This document shows, in pieces, positions 33,076 to 42,249 of a stretch of 64,000 nt of DNA (position 1 is its first letter; each line of letters opens with the position of its first letter). The notes beneath the pieces were generated by a model. The model was not told where the DNA came from, made no database searches, and worked only from the letters and a program-made list of their open reading frames with translations. Source of the stretch: Amphiplicatus metriothermophilus (GTDB taxonomy: Bacteria; Pseudomonadota; Alphaproteobacteria; Caulobacterales; Parvularculaceae); contig NZ_FZQA01000005.1 of the NCBI RefSeq assembly GCF_900199215.1, forward strand, positions 62,001 to 126,000, given 5' to 3'. Position numbers and translations under genes: made by a program.

Positions 33076-36039
33076 TCAAGGAACGCGCAGGCTCTCCGGC
33101 GGGCCGAGATAGCTCGGCGCGGCGCCTTCCGTATGGATCGTGACCTTCTGAAAGACGAGCGCCGGGTCGATCAGCCAGAGCTTGAGCGTATGCGCCCCGG
33201 GCGAGGAAATCACATGCCGGCTCGCGCGCAGATGGGCGTTGTCGGCCACGGACCGGCTCCAGGCCTGTTCGGAGCCGTCTTCATGGACGTTGACGATCAC
33301 GGGCGTTTGGTCGTCGATGGACACGGCGTAACGCAGCCCGCCCGCCGCCTTGAAGTCGAGCGTCGGGGCGAGGACGACGTCGACCGCCACTTCGCCGGCC
33401 GTGAAGGCGTAAAAGTCGAACTCGAGGCGCGGGCTGTCTTCGGCGAGCGCGACGGCGCCGCCGGCGCGAGGAAAGGCGCTCACGCCGTCGCCCGTCCGGC
33501 CGAGATTGGGGATCGTTTTCCATTTCACGCCGTCGCCGTCGATGGCGCGCGCGTAGTGGGCCGCTTCGAAGGAGACATAACCGTCCGCTTCGATGAAGGC
33601 GCCTGCCGGCGCGTCGGGCGTTCTGTTGCGCGCGAGAACGGGAAATTCGACCCGCTCGCGCGGTCCGCCGCTCGCCGGCTTCGCCGTGATCGCGACGACG
33701 GCCGGCGCGTCGCCTTCGGGCGCGGCCGTCCAGTCGACGGCGAGCCTGACGTCCTGCTCGCCGTCAAGGACTCCCGCGCGCGGCTCGACGCGCAGCCACG
33801 CGGGCGCGTCGACCTCAAAGCGAATTTCGCCGTCGATCCGGCTGTAAACCGTTGCGACGGGCGGCGCGGCGGGGCTGTTGCGATCAAATATGAGCGGCGC
33901 GTCGAACGCCTTGCCGCCCGGCGCGAGCGCCTGCCGACGCCGGTCGAACGCGACGCTGAAGGCCGGCCCGATCGGTCCGCTGACGCGCCTTACGGCCGGC
34001 ATCGTGTTGTGGTCCGGCTGCTGCCAGTATGTGTAGCCGATATGGGTCTGGGACATCATATGGCGCCATTTTCCGCCGGCGACGTCCTCGTGATAGATGC
34101 GCGTCAGCTCGGCGTCCCGTTCGAACAGCGCCTGCGTTTTCGTCGCCCATTCGCTCGCGCAGCTTCGCCCCTGATCCGCACACAAATGGTTCTTCGCGGC
34201 GGCGACATAGAGGGCGTTGAGATTCGCGCTGGCGTGAATGGGAAACCAGACGAGCTGCACATAGGCGTCGTCATATCGCTCGGGCAGCTTCTGCCGCAAT
34301 GCGTCCGCCCGCGCCGCGAGGGCCTCATAGTCGGCGACGATGCGATCGGCCTCGGCGTAATTCACGAGGCTGTAGGTCTCCGGGCTTAACAGCTCCGGCT
34401 TCCGGCGGGCGTTGTATTTCGCGTGGGTCGTGAGCAGGTCCGCGATCTCGGCGGCGTGCGCGTCGCCGAACTGGGCGGCGGCCCAGGCTTTCGGATAGTC
34501 GGCGAGCCGCGCCAGCGGCCATTTTTCCGGACTCCAAGCATAGTCCAGGAAAAACGACGTGGGAAACTCCATCGGCTTCAGGTCGCCGACATTGACGATC
34601 CACAGCTCGCGCGCGCCGTATTCCCACGCGAGATTCATCTGCTCCCAGACGCGTTCGATCTGATTCGTGCTCAGCCATTTATAACTGCGCGGCCCGCCTA
34701 CGTAATCGAAATGATAGTACACGCCATATCCGCCGGCGCGCGTCGCGCCAGGCGCGGGCAGGCGGCGGATATTGCCCCAGTTGTCGTCCGCGAAGAGCAG
34801 CGTGACGTCGTCGGGGACCTCCATTCCCTGATCGTAGTAGTCCTGCACTTCCTTGTAGAGCGCCCAGACCTGCGGCGTCTGCGCGGCGGGCGCGCCGGTC
34901 GCTTCCTCGATGATTCGGCGCTGGTCGGCGACGATCCGTTCAAGAAGACCGATCGCCGTCTCCTCGCTCATCGGCTCGTCGCCGTCGCCGCGCATGCCGA
35001 TGGTGACGATGGCTTCGCGGCCGGCCAGGCGCTCGACGCCCTCGCGCCAGAATTCGCGCAGAACCTCGGCGTTCTTCGCGTAATCCCACGGGCCTTCGCC
35101 ATATCGCGCCCATTCCGCATGCGCCCGGCCCATCGGTTCGTGATGAGAGGTTCCGATGACGATCCCCATTCTGTCGGCGAGAACGGCGTTCATCGGGTCA
35201 TCGTCATAGAACGCCTTTCCCCACATGGCCGGCCAGAGGTAGTTGCCCTTCAGGCGCAAAATCAGCTCAAAGACCTTTTCATAGAATGCGTGATTGAACC
35301 CGCCGAAAGTTTCTCTCGCCCAGCCGCCCAGGGCGGGCTCCTCGTCGTTGAGGAAAATGCCGCGATAGCGCACCGCGGGCCTTTCCGCCCGCAGGCCGGG
35401 CGCGACATGGAGGTTTCGCGCTCGTTTGACCGGAACGTCGGCCCACCAGGTCCAGGGCGAGATCCCGGCCCGCCGGGCGAGATCGTAGACGCCGAAAATC
35501 GTGCCCCGCCGGTCCGCGCCGGCAATGACGAGCGCCTGCTTCACGCCGGGCCAGGGCGCCTCGACGACGATCTGGGCGAAGGCTTCCCATGCGCCTGCGA
35601 TCGACGAAGGGTCGAGCCGGCTGCGCGCGACGAGATCGTCAATGAGGCGCGAGCGTCCCAGCGTGCCGACGACGACGATGCGCTCGCCGGTCGGCGCCGC
35701 GCCCGAGAGGACGAGCACGCCGGTCCTGCCGCCGACGGCGGCCAGATCCTTTCTGAGATTGCGAGCCGCGATGAGGACGCCCGCGTCATCCTCATCATCA
35801 ACGACGATGGGGGCGGGCCGGCCGTTTCGGATAAGGGCGAAGCCGTTCGCAACCGGCTCGGCGGCGATCGCGCCGGGCGCGGTCCCGGCGGCCGCCGGCG
35901 TCGGCGAGCAGACGAGGACGGCGGCCGCCAGGGCAAGGACGAAAGCTCCGATGATAGCGTTATCCAGATTGGGCCGGCCGTGCGCGGCGACGGCGGCGCG
36001 GAGCGCGGTTGCTGGGCGGGGAGCTGTTAAGAAAGCCAT
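33076..36039 (-). CDS. Alpha-glucuronidase, glycoside hydrolase family 115
   Basis: Removes 4-O-methyl-D-glucuronic acid side chains from xylan, including internal ones. The protein is 987 residues, normal for GH115. An N-terminal membrane or signal segment (about residues 28-50) precedes the catalytic core. The core has RYRGIFLNDEEPALGGW, LKGNYLWPAMWGKAF, GTSHHEPMGRAHAEW and VTIGMRGDGDEPM, all strongly typical of the family, and a C-terminal beta-rich domain follows. The released uronate would feed UxaC, UxuB and ManD. It is divergent from the mutarotase gene, with an operator at 36110-36125. The ribosome site is poor, so the exact start is uncertain. Confidence 0.93.
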   Translation of the reverse strand: MAFLTAPRPATALRAAVAAHGRPNLDNAIIGAFVLALAAAVLVCSPTPAAAGTAPGAIAAEPVANGFALIRNGRPAPIVVDDEDDAGVLIAARNLRKDLAAVGGRTGVLVLSGAAPTGERIVVVGTLGRSRLIDDLVARSRLDPSSIAGAWEAFAQIVVEAPWPGVKQALVIAGADRRGTIFGVYDLARRAGISPWTWWADVPVKRARNLHVAPGLRAERPAVRYRGIFLNDEEPALGGWARETFGGFNHAFYEKVFELILRLKGNYLWPAMWGKAFYDDDPMNAVLADRMGIVIGTSHHEPMGRAHAEWARYGEGPWDYAKNAEVLREFWREGVERLAGREAIVTIGMRGDGDEPMSEETAIGLLERIVADQRRIIEEATGAPAAQTPQVWALYKEVQDYYDQGMEVPDDVTLLFADDNWGNIRRLPAPGATRAGGYGVYYHFDYVGGPRSYKWLSTNQIERVWEQMNLAWEYGARELWIVNVGDLKPMEFPTSFFLDYAWSPEKWPLARLADYPKAWAAAQFGDAHAAEIADLLTTHAKYNARRKPELLSPETYSLVNYAEADRIVADYEALAARADALRQKLPERYDDAYVQLVWFPIHASANLNALYVAAAKNHLCADQGRSCASEWATKTQALFERDAELTRIYHEDVAGGKWRHMMSQTHIGYTYWQQPDHNTMPAVRRVSGPIGPAFSVAFDRRRQALAPGGKAFDAPLIFDRNSPAAPPVATVYSRIDGEIRFEVDAPAWLRVEPRAGVLDGEQDVRLAVDWTAAPEGDAPAVVAITAKPASGGPRERVEFPVLARNRTPDAPAGAFIEADGYVSFEAAHYARAIDGDGVKWKTIPNLGRTGDGVSAFPRAGGAVALAEDSPRLEFDFYAFTAGEVAVDVVLAPTLDFKAAGGLRYAVSIDDQTPVIVNVHEDGSEQAWSRSVADNAHLRASRHVISSPGAHTLKLWLIDPALVFQKVTIHTEGAAPSYLGPPESLRVP

Positions 36040-36109
36040 TTTGAATCAAATGCCTGTCCATGTGCGACCCTGCGCAGGCGCCGCGGAGGGTTTGCGCGAT
36101 GCGCCCGTT

Positions 36110-36125
36110 ATGTTACCGTAAACAT
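36110..36125. promoter_or_regulatory. XylR-like operator between alpha-glucuronidase and mutarotase
   Basis: ATGTTACCGTAAACAT is a near-palindrome in the divergent promoter, 70 bp from the GH115 start, so it can serve both directions. Confidence 0.65.
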
Positions 36126-36231
36126 TTCTTGCGGGGGATGGGAAGACGTTTGGTTTTTGATCCGGCGAGCCGTCGCTATCAGCTCCGGCAGCGGCGCCGT
36201 CAGCGCCCGTCCGCAGATCGGGGATGCAGTT

Positions 36232-37140
36232 TTGAGCGCCGCCGCTGAGACCATCGAATGCGCGACCATCGCCAGCGAGGGCTGGACGGTCGCCGTCGCG
36301 CCGAGAAGGGGCGCCGTCCTTTCCTGCGACTACCGGGGCGGCGAGATTCTGCGCCGGACCGCCGCGCAAGGCGGGGCCGATCCTTTCGGCGTCGGCCATT
36401 TTCCGCTCGCGCCCTATTCCAACCGCATCGCTGACGGCTCCTTCGTGTTCGAGGGCGAACGCTACGTCATCAAACCGAACGTGCGCGGCCACCCGCACCC
36501 CCTGCACGGAACGGCCTGGCTGGGCGGCTGGTCGCTCGTCGCCAGGGCCCGCGATTCCCTATCGCTGGCGTTCGAGCATGCAGCGGGGGCGGGCTGGCCG
36601 TGGCCGTTCAGCCTTCGCCAGACGATCGGCGTCGACGGGCCGGCGCTGACGATCGGGTTGACCCTGAAAAACATGGCTGATCGCGCCGCGCCGGCAGGCA
36701 TGGGCTTTCACCCGTATTTTTCCGATCCGCATGCGGCGCGATTGTCCTTCGAGGCGGCCGGCCTGTGGGAGGCCGACGAGTCGGCCCTTCCGGTCGCATG
36801 GAAGCCGCTTTCCCCGTCGTCGGACTTCAGCAGGGGCCGGCCGCTGGCGGGAGCGTCCATCGATAATTGCTTCACGGGCTGGAAGGGGCCGGCGCGCATC
36901 CTTTGGCGCGACCGCCCGTTCGGCGTCGAGATAAGCGCGAGCCCCGATCTCGCTTTCGCGGTGCTGTATGTATCCCAGGCGCAAGGATGTTTCTGCTTCG
37001 AGCCCGTCAGCCATATGAACGACGCGCTCAACTGGGCCGCCCGCCGCAATGACACGGGCCTGCGCGTTCTTCAGCCGGGCGAATCATGGACGGTTTCCAT
37101 GACGCTGCGCGCTTTTGATGCGGGAAACGCGGCCGCGTGA
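36232..37140 (+). CDS. Aldose 1-epimerase (galactose mutarotase family)
   Basis: A cytoplasmic mutarotase of about 302 residues interconverting alpha and beta anomers of free sugars, probably xylose or glucuronate here. Family features are the N-terminal APYSNRIADG, HPLHGTAW with the first histidine, GMGFHPYF with the catalytic histidine, and CFEPVSHMNDA with the catalytic glutamate. No signal peptide is visible. The start is not settled: TTG 36232 (CGGGG upstream) is preferred, while TTG 36157 would add 25 unusual residues. It is divergent from the alpha-glucuronidase gene and shares its operator. Confidence 0.85.
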   Translation: MSAAAETIECATIASEGWTVAVAPRRGAVLSCDYRGGEILRRTAAQGGADPFGVGHFPLAPYSNRIADGSFVFEGERYVIKPNVRGHPHPLHGTAWLGGWSLVARARDSLSLAFEHAAGAGWPWPFSLRQTIGVDGPALTIGLTLKNMADRAAPAGMGFHPYFSDPHAARLSFEAAGLWEADESALPVAWKPLSPSSDFSRGRPLAGASIDNCFTGWKGPARILWRDRPFGVEISASPDLAFAVLYVSQAQGCFCFEPVSHMNDALNWAARRNDTGLRVLQPGESWTVSMTLRAFDAGNAAA

Positions 37141-37151
37141 CCGCAAACCTC

Positions 37152-39095
37152 CTACTCGATGGCGAGCTCGAACGGCGTGACCGGCGTTGCGTGCGCGTCG
37201 CGCCAGTTGCAGATCGGCGCGTCGCCCCAGCAGTAGCGGACGCGCGCCGGCTTCAGGCCGCGCGGAACCTTCAGGACGATCCTGTCGCCGTCAAGCCGCG
37301 CGGCGACGAAGCGGCACGCGCCCGGCGCCGCTTCGCAAAGCTCGAAGGCGATCGGCTCGCGCGCGCTAACGATCTGCGTATCGCCGGCGTTGGCGAAGAA
37401 GACCGTCACCGCGTCGCCTTTGCGCTCGGCGCGGAGGGGCGCGGGGGCCGGCCGCACGGAGTCCTCGCCGTAGATCAGCCGCCGGGCGCGGCGGACGGCG
37501 CGCTCGGCGACCGCCTGTTTGTTGGGAGGATGCAGCTCGTGCGGATCGCCGAGGTCGATGGCGACCACGAGATCCGCCAGCGGATCGTCGGCGACGGCGC
37601 GCCGCTGCGCGTCGCGAAGGCCGGCCCAGCCGGACTCGGCGGGCTCGCTCGGCGCCGCGCCGAAGGCGGGAAGCTGGACGACGAGGAACGGCAGGTCGGC
37701 TCCGAACTGCGCCCGCCAGTCGTTTATCATCAGCCTAAGAAGCGTTTCGTATGTTTCCGGCTCGCCCGTGTTCGATTCCCCCTGATACCAGAGGACGCCT
37801 TTGAGCCTCATCTCGCCGAGGGGCGCGATCATGGCGTTGTATAGGCCGGAAAGGCCGTTGATCGACTGCCACGGCGCCTGCGGCGGCGCGCCCGCGGCGG
37901 CGGCGGAGACCTTGCGGTAACGCCAGCCTTCGGCGAGCGGAATCGAGGAGCCGTCGGGAAAGACGAGCCTCATTTTTTCGTCGGGCCCGTACATGCCGGC
38001 TCCGGCCCAGGAGCTGTAGACGTTCACAAACAATTCGTTCTCGCCTGCTCGCAGGGCTTCGGCGGGAACCTCGTAGCGGCGCTCGTCGCCCCATCCGAAC
38101 ATGCCCCCGATGAATGCGCCGTTCAGCCAGGTCATGTCGACTTCGTCGACGCCCCCGAGGAACAGAACGGCGTCCTGCGCGGCCTGCGCTTCGCTCAAGA
38201 CGAATGTCTTGGCGAACCAGACCATGCCGTCATGATCGGCGAGCTCGGGCGCGCCCCAGTCCTTCCAGCTCGATTTCGCATCCGGGGCGGCCGGCCAGCC
38301 AGCGGCCTCGTCCGTCGTCCATGGCAGGGGCGCGTCCGGAAAGACCTTATTCCACCACGCCGTCCACAGCGCCGCGAACCCTTCGCCCGCCTTGCGCGGA
38401 TCGTCCGCGTAAAGCGCGAGAAGCTCAAGGAAAGGGCGCAGGCGCGGCAGGGCGGCGAGGCGCTCGGCGCTTATCCAGGCCTCGATCCTTGATCCGCCCC
38501 AGGATGAGTCGATGAGACCGATGGGCGCCCCGTACCGTTCGGACAGCCGCTTTCCGAAGAAGAAGCACAGTGCGGAGAAGTCCGCGGCGCTTTCCGGGCC
38601 TGAGACGCGCCATTGCGGCGCGCCTGCGAGCGTCTTCGCCGGCGTCACGGCGCTAGCGCGCTCGATTTTGAGCAAGCGGATCGAGTCCTTCGCCGAGGCT
38701 GCGAGCGCCGCTTCCGGATTGAGCGCCCGCGAGACCGGCCAGGCCATGTTCGACTGGCCCGAGCACAGAAAAACGTCGCCGACGAGCACGTCGGAAAGAA
38801 CGCGCCGGTCGCCGTCCGCGCCGCGCGCGCTGATCTCATAAGGCCCGCCCGCCTGCATGGGCGGAAAAACGACGCGCCAGGCGCCGGCTTCGTCGGCCCG
38901 CGCCGTTTCGGTCCGCCCGCCGATCGCGACTGAGACCTGCGCGCCGGGCTCAGCCGTCCCGCTGACGGCGATCGGCGCGCCCTGCTGCAGCACCATATGA
39001 TCGGAAAAGGCCGCGTCGAAGGATATCGCCGCCGCTGCGGGACCTGCGACGAGCCAGAGCGCCGACAGCGCGGCTGCGAATGACGAAACTCTCAT
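37152..39095 (-). CDS. Sialate O-acetylesterase-family (SGNH-like) esterase, probable xylan deacetylase
   Basis: A 647-residue secreted esterase with a signal peptide at residues 1-22, the block FLCSGQSNMAWPV holding the nucleophile serine, and KGVLWYQGESNT in the second conserved block. An inserted beta-rich domain (about 280-390) lies between them. In hemicellulose loci this family includes acetyl esterases acting on xylan or xyloglucan. It ends the uxaC-uxuB-esterase operon, overlapping uxuB by 4 bases, which ties deacetylation to uronate metabolism. Substrate specificity is inferred. An acetyl-sugar esterase is likelier than a true sialidase partner because no sialic-acid genes are present. 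Confidence 0.85.
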   Translation of the reverse strand: MRVSSFAAALSALWLVAGPAAAAISFDAAFSDHMVLQQGAPIAVSGTAEPGAQVSVAIGGRTETARADEAGAWRVVFPPMQAGGPYEISARGADGDRRVLSDVLVGDVFLCSGQSNMAWPVSRALNPEAALAASAKDSIRLLKIERASAVTPAKTLAGAPQWRVSGPESAADFSALCFFFGKRLSERYGAPIGLIDSSWGGSRIEAWISAERLAALPRLRPFLELLALYADDPRKAGEGFAALWTAWWNKVFPDAPLPWTTDEAAGWPAAPDAKSSWKDWGAPELADHDGMVWFAKTFVLSEAQAAQDAVLFLGGVDEVDMTWLNGAFIGGMFGWGDERRYEVPAEALRAGENELFVNVYSSWAGAGMYGPDEKMRLVFPDGSSIPLAEGWRYRKVSAAAAGAPPQAPWQSINGLSGLYNAMIAPLGEMRLKGVLWYQGESNTGEPETYETLLRLMINDWRAQFGADLPFLVVQLPAFGAAPSEPAESGWAGLRDAQRRAVADDPLADLVVAIDLGDPHELHPPNKQAVAERAVRRARRLIYGEDSVRPAPAPLRAERKGDAVTVFFANAGDTQIVSAREPIAFELCEAAPGACRFVAARLDGDRIVLKVPRGLKPARVRYCWGDAPICNWRDAHATPVTPFELAIE

Positions 39096-40624
39096 GCCGT
39101 AACGCCTCCCGTTGAATCTTGCGCCGGCGAACCGGCGTTGATCCGCTTGACCGCGGCGATGACGCCGTCCGCGCGCAACGCCGCGAGGCCCCTTGCGAGG
39201 GCGGCGCGAAAGCGCCCGGAATCGGCGAGGTCGGCGCCGAAAACTTCCCTGAACCGAAGAAAGGCGGCGGCCCTTTCCTCAGGATCGTCCCCCGCTTCGG
39301 CGCTCAGGCGCATCAGCCTGTCCGCAAGCGGATCGTTTATCTCGATGGGCGCGCCGCGCCGGTCGACGCCGCGCAGGCATTCGATCCAGGCCGCGATCGC
39401 GAGGGCGATCCGTTCGATGGGCCCGCCGCGTTCGAGCTGCGCGCGCGCCGTTTCCAGAAGCCGCGGAGGCAGCTTCTGCGAGCCGTCCATGGCGATCTGC
39501 GCCGTGCGGTGGCGCAGCGCCGGATTGCGGAACCGCTCGAGAAGCGCGTCGATATAGGTCTCATATGCGAGGCCCTCGACCGGCCTCAGCGTCGGCGCGA
39601 TCTCTTCGGTTTGCATCGCGGCGATGAAGGATGCGAACGCCGGCTCCGCCATCACGTCGGCGACATGATCGTAGCCGGCGAGCTGTCCGAGATAGGCGAT
39701 CGTCGAGTGGGCGCCGTTGAGAAGGCGCAGCTTCGCAAGCTCATAAGGCGCGACGTCGTCGACGATCAATGCGCCGGCCTCCTCCCAGGCGGGGCGGGCG
39801 GCCATGAATCGGTCCTCGATCACCCATTGCGTGAAGGGCTCGGCGACGACCGCCGCTTCGTCGCGCAGGCCGATCCGTTCCGCGATCTTGTCGAGGTCCG
39901 CCGGAGTCGTCGCGGGCGTGATGCGATCCACCATCGTGTTGGGAAAGGCGGTGATGTCGTCGACGGCGCGGGCCAGGGCCGGATCCCAAAGCTCGGCGAA
40001 GCGGCGCACGCTCGCACGCAGCCGCGCGCCGTTGGACGAGAGATTGTCGCAACTCAGCACGGCGAGCGGCGCGCGCGCGGCGAGGCGCTTTTTCAGCGCG
40101 GCCGCGATGAGCCCCGCCGCGGTGCGCGGCGCTTCGGGATGGGCGAGATCGCGGCGGATGTCGGGATGGTTCTCATCGAGCGCGCCGGAAGCCGGATCGA
40201 GGCAGTAGCCCTTTTCGGTGATCGTCAGGGTCACGATCTTGACGGCGGGATCGGCGAGCGCGTCGACCACGGCGCCGGGGTTTTCAGGCGCGACGAGCAT
40301 GTCCTTCAGGACGCCGATCAGAGTCGTGCGGGGTCCCGCCGCGTCCGTTTCCGTGACGGTGAAGAGATGATCCTGCGGGGCGAGCTCGTCGCGCGCGTCC
40401 GGGCGGCGCAGGCTGACCCCGATGACGCCCCAGCCGCCGCCGGCGCGCTCGATCGCCTGTTGCGTATAGGGGGCAAGATGCGCCTTGAAAAAAGCGCCGA
40501 CGCCGAGATGGACCTGACCGGCGCCGAGCTTTCGGCGGTCGAGGGCCGGCCGGACGACGCCCCCGCGCAACTGCGCCGCCGTTCTTTCGCAAAGGCGCGG
40601 AAGCGTTTTCGGATCCTGCGTCAA
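39092..40624 (-). CDS. uxuB: Fructuronate reductase (mannitol dehydrogenase family)
   Basis: Reduces D-fructuronate to D-mannonate with NADH, joining UxaC to ManD. The protein is 510 residues of the long-chain mannitol dehydrogenase family, with the N-terminal GVGAFFKAHLA nucleotide-binding region and the C-terminal catalytic-domain motifs NGAHSTIAYLG and FPNTMVDRITP. It lies between uxaC and the esterase gene with 4-base overlaps on both sides (ATGA type). The related tagaturonate reductase (UxaB) or mannitol dehydrogenase are alternatives, but the neighbouring glucuronate isomerase and ManD favour UxuB. Confidence 0.9.
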   Translation of the reverse strand: MTQDPKTLPRLCERTAAQLRGGVVRPALDRRKLGAGQVHLGVGAFFKAHLAPYTQQAIERAGGGWGVIGVSLRRPDARDELAPQDHLFTVTETDAAGPRTTLIGVLKDMLVAPENPGAVVDALADPAVKIVTLTITEKGYCLDPASGALDENHPDIRRDLAHPEAPRTAAGLIAAALKKRLAARAPLAVLSCDNLSSNGARLRASVRRFAELWDPALARAVDDITAFPNTMVDRITPATTPADLDKIAERIGLRDEAAVVAEPFTQWVIEDRFMAARPAWEEAGALIVDDVAPYELAKLRLLNGAHSTIAYLGQLAGYDHVADVMAEPAFASFIAAMQTEEIAPTLRPVEGLAYETYIDALLERFRNPALRHRTAQIAMDGSQKLPPRLLETARAQLERGGPIERIALAIAAWIECLRGVDRRGAPIEINDPLADRLMRLSAEAGDDPEERAAAFLRFREVFGADLADSGRFRAALARGLAALRADGVIAAVKRINAGSPAQDSTGGVTA

Positions 40625-42021
40625 AGCCTGTACGCCTTCTTGACGAGGTTGTAGGCGAGGTCGACGGCGACTTCCGCGGCTTCGTCTTCGTCAAGCCTGC
40701 GGTCGGCGACGAGACGCGCCAGGAAAGCGCAGTCCATCCGCCGCGCCACGTCGTGCCGCGCCGGGATTGACAGGAAGGCGCGCGTGTCGTCGTTGAAGCC
40801 GACGGTGTTGTAAAAGCCCGCCGTCTCGGCGGTCTGCTCGCGGAAGCGCCGCATGCCTTCGGGGCTGTCGAAAAACCACCAGGCGGGCCCGAGCCTGAGC
40901 GCCGGATAGACGCCGGCGAGCGGCGCGAGTTCGCGCGAGTAGGTCGACTCGTCTAGCGTGAAGACGATGATCGTGAGCGCAGGCTCGTGGCCGAAAGCGT
41001 CGAGCAGGGGCTTCAGCTCGCGGACATATCCCGTGCGCATGGGAATGTCCGCGCCCTTGTCGCGTCCGAACCGGGCGAACAGCCGCTTGCTGTGATTGCG
41101 GAACGAGCCGGGATGTATCTGCATTACCAGTCCGTCGTCGAGACTCATGCGCGCCATTTCGGTCAGCATCTGCGCGCGGAAAAGCTCGGCGTCCTCGGCG
41201 CTGAAGTCGCCCGACATGATCTTACGGAACAGGGCCTCCGCCTCGCCCTGCGACAGGTCCGCCGTGCGAGCGGTCGGATGGCCATGATCCGTGGACGTCG
41301 CGCCGAAGCTCTTGAAATAAGCGCGCCGTTCGCGATGGGCGGCGAGATAGCCGCGCCAGGTCTGCGTGTCGCGTCCCGTTAGAGCGCCGAGCCGCGCCAC
41401 GTTTCCGGCGAAGTCTTCGAACTCGGGGTCTACGACCGGATCGGGCCGGTAGGCGGTGATGACGCGGCCGGGCCATCCGCTCCGCCGGATCGCCTCGTGA
41501 TGGGAAAGATCGTCGAGCGGGCTTTCCGTGGTCGCCAGCGTTTCGATGTTGAAGCGCTCGAAGAGCGCGCGCGGGCGAAAATCCTCGCGCGCAAGGTGCT
41601 CCTCCATGCGATCGTATATGCGGTCGGCGGATTCTTCATTCAACCGCTCCGATATGTCGAATACGGAATGAAGAACCCAGTCCGTCCAGATGCGCGTCGG
41701 CGTTCCCCGGAACAAGTAGTAATGAGCAGCGAAGCGACGCCAGATTTCGCGAGGGTCGGTTTCGAAAGGCGACCCGTCGAGCGGGCGCACGCCGAGGGAC
41801 TCGAGGGGGAGACCCTGCGAATAGAGCATCCGGAAAATATAGTGGTCGGGAACGATCAGCAGGTTCGCCGGATCGGGGAACGGCTCGTTTCTCGCGAACC
41901 AGGCCGGATCGGTGTGTCCGTGCGGGCTGACGATCGGCAGCGACTCGACCAGGCGGAAGAGCCGCCGCGCGACGGCGCGCTCGGTCGGATCGGGCGGGAA
42001 AAGTCGGTCGGGATGAAGCAT
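40621..42021 (-). CDS. uxaC: Glucuronate isomerase
   Basis: Converts D-glucuronate to D-fructuronate (and galacturonate to tagaturonate). It is a 466-residue amidohydrolase-superfamily protein with the metal motif SPHGHTDPAWF near the N-terminus, LIVPDHYIFRMLYSQG, and LGPAWWFFDSPEGMRRF near the C-terminus, all characteristic of UxaC. ATG 42021 is used; an upstream in-frame ATG at 42084 would lie only 15 bp from the operator. It starts the uxaC-uxuB-esterase operon and would process uronate released by the GH115 enzyme. Confidence 0.94.
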   Translation of the reverse strand: MLHPDRLFPPDPTERAVARRLFRLVESLPIVSPHGHTDPAWFARNEPFPDPANLLIVPDHYIFRMLYSQGLPLESLGVRPLDGSPFETDPREIWRRFAAHYYLFRGTPTRIWTDWVLHSVFDISERLNEESADRIYDRMEEHLAREDFRPRALFERFNIETLATTESPLDDLSHHEAIRRSGWPGRVITAYRPDPVVDPEFEDFAGNVARLGALTGRDTQTWRGYLAAHRERRAYFKSFGATSTDHGHPTARTADLSQGEAEALFRKIMSGDFSAEDAELFRAQMLTEMARMSLDDGLVMQIHPGSFRNHSKRLFARFGRDKGADIPMRTGYVRELKPLLDAFGHEPALTIIVFTLDESTYSRELAPLAGVYPALRLGPAWWFFDSPEGMRRFREQTAETAGFYNTVGFNDDTRAFLSIPARHDVARRMDCAFLARLVADRRLDEDEAAEVAVDLAYNLVKKAYRL

Positions 42022-42098
42022 GAGACGGTTCGAAGACTCCAGGCTGACTCGCGTGAATGGAATGCTCGGCCCGCGTCGGGGCAAGCCTGCGGCGCTTT

Positions 42099-42114
42099 AT
42101 GTTAAGGCTACCAT
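42099..42114. promoter_or_regulatory. XylR-like operator upstream of uxaC
   Basis: ATGTTAAGGCTACCAT ends in GGCTACCAT, very close to the xylB copy. It lies 78 bp upstream of the chosen start and places uronate catabolism under the same control as xylose. Confidence 0.7.
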
Positions 42115-42139
42115 TGCGCGCCGGGCAAGGCGGGCGCGA

Positions 42140-42177
42140 AAAGAACGGCCCGCGTCGCAAAAGGACGCGGGCCGTTC
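42140..42177 (-). terminator. Rho-independent terminator after the siderophore receptor gene
   Basis: A perfect 14-bp stem (42143-42156 with 42164-42177) with a 7-base loop, followed on the minus strand by TTTT. It lies about 70 bases after the receptor stop and insulates the uxaC operon from iron-regulated transcription. Confidence 0.78.
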
Positions 42178-42249
42178 CACGCTCGGGAGAAAACGGGGAG
42201 TCGTCGAACCTTGCGCCCGCGGACCGGGGCGGCGGCTGTCGGACGGGAA

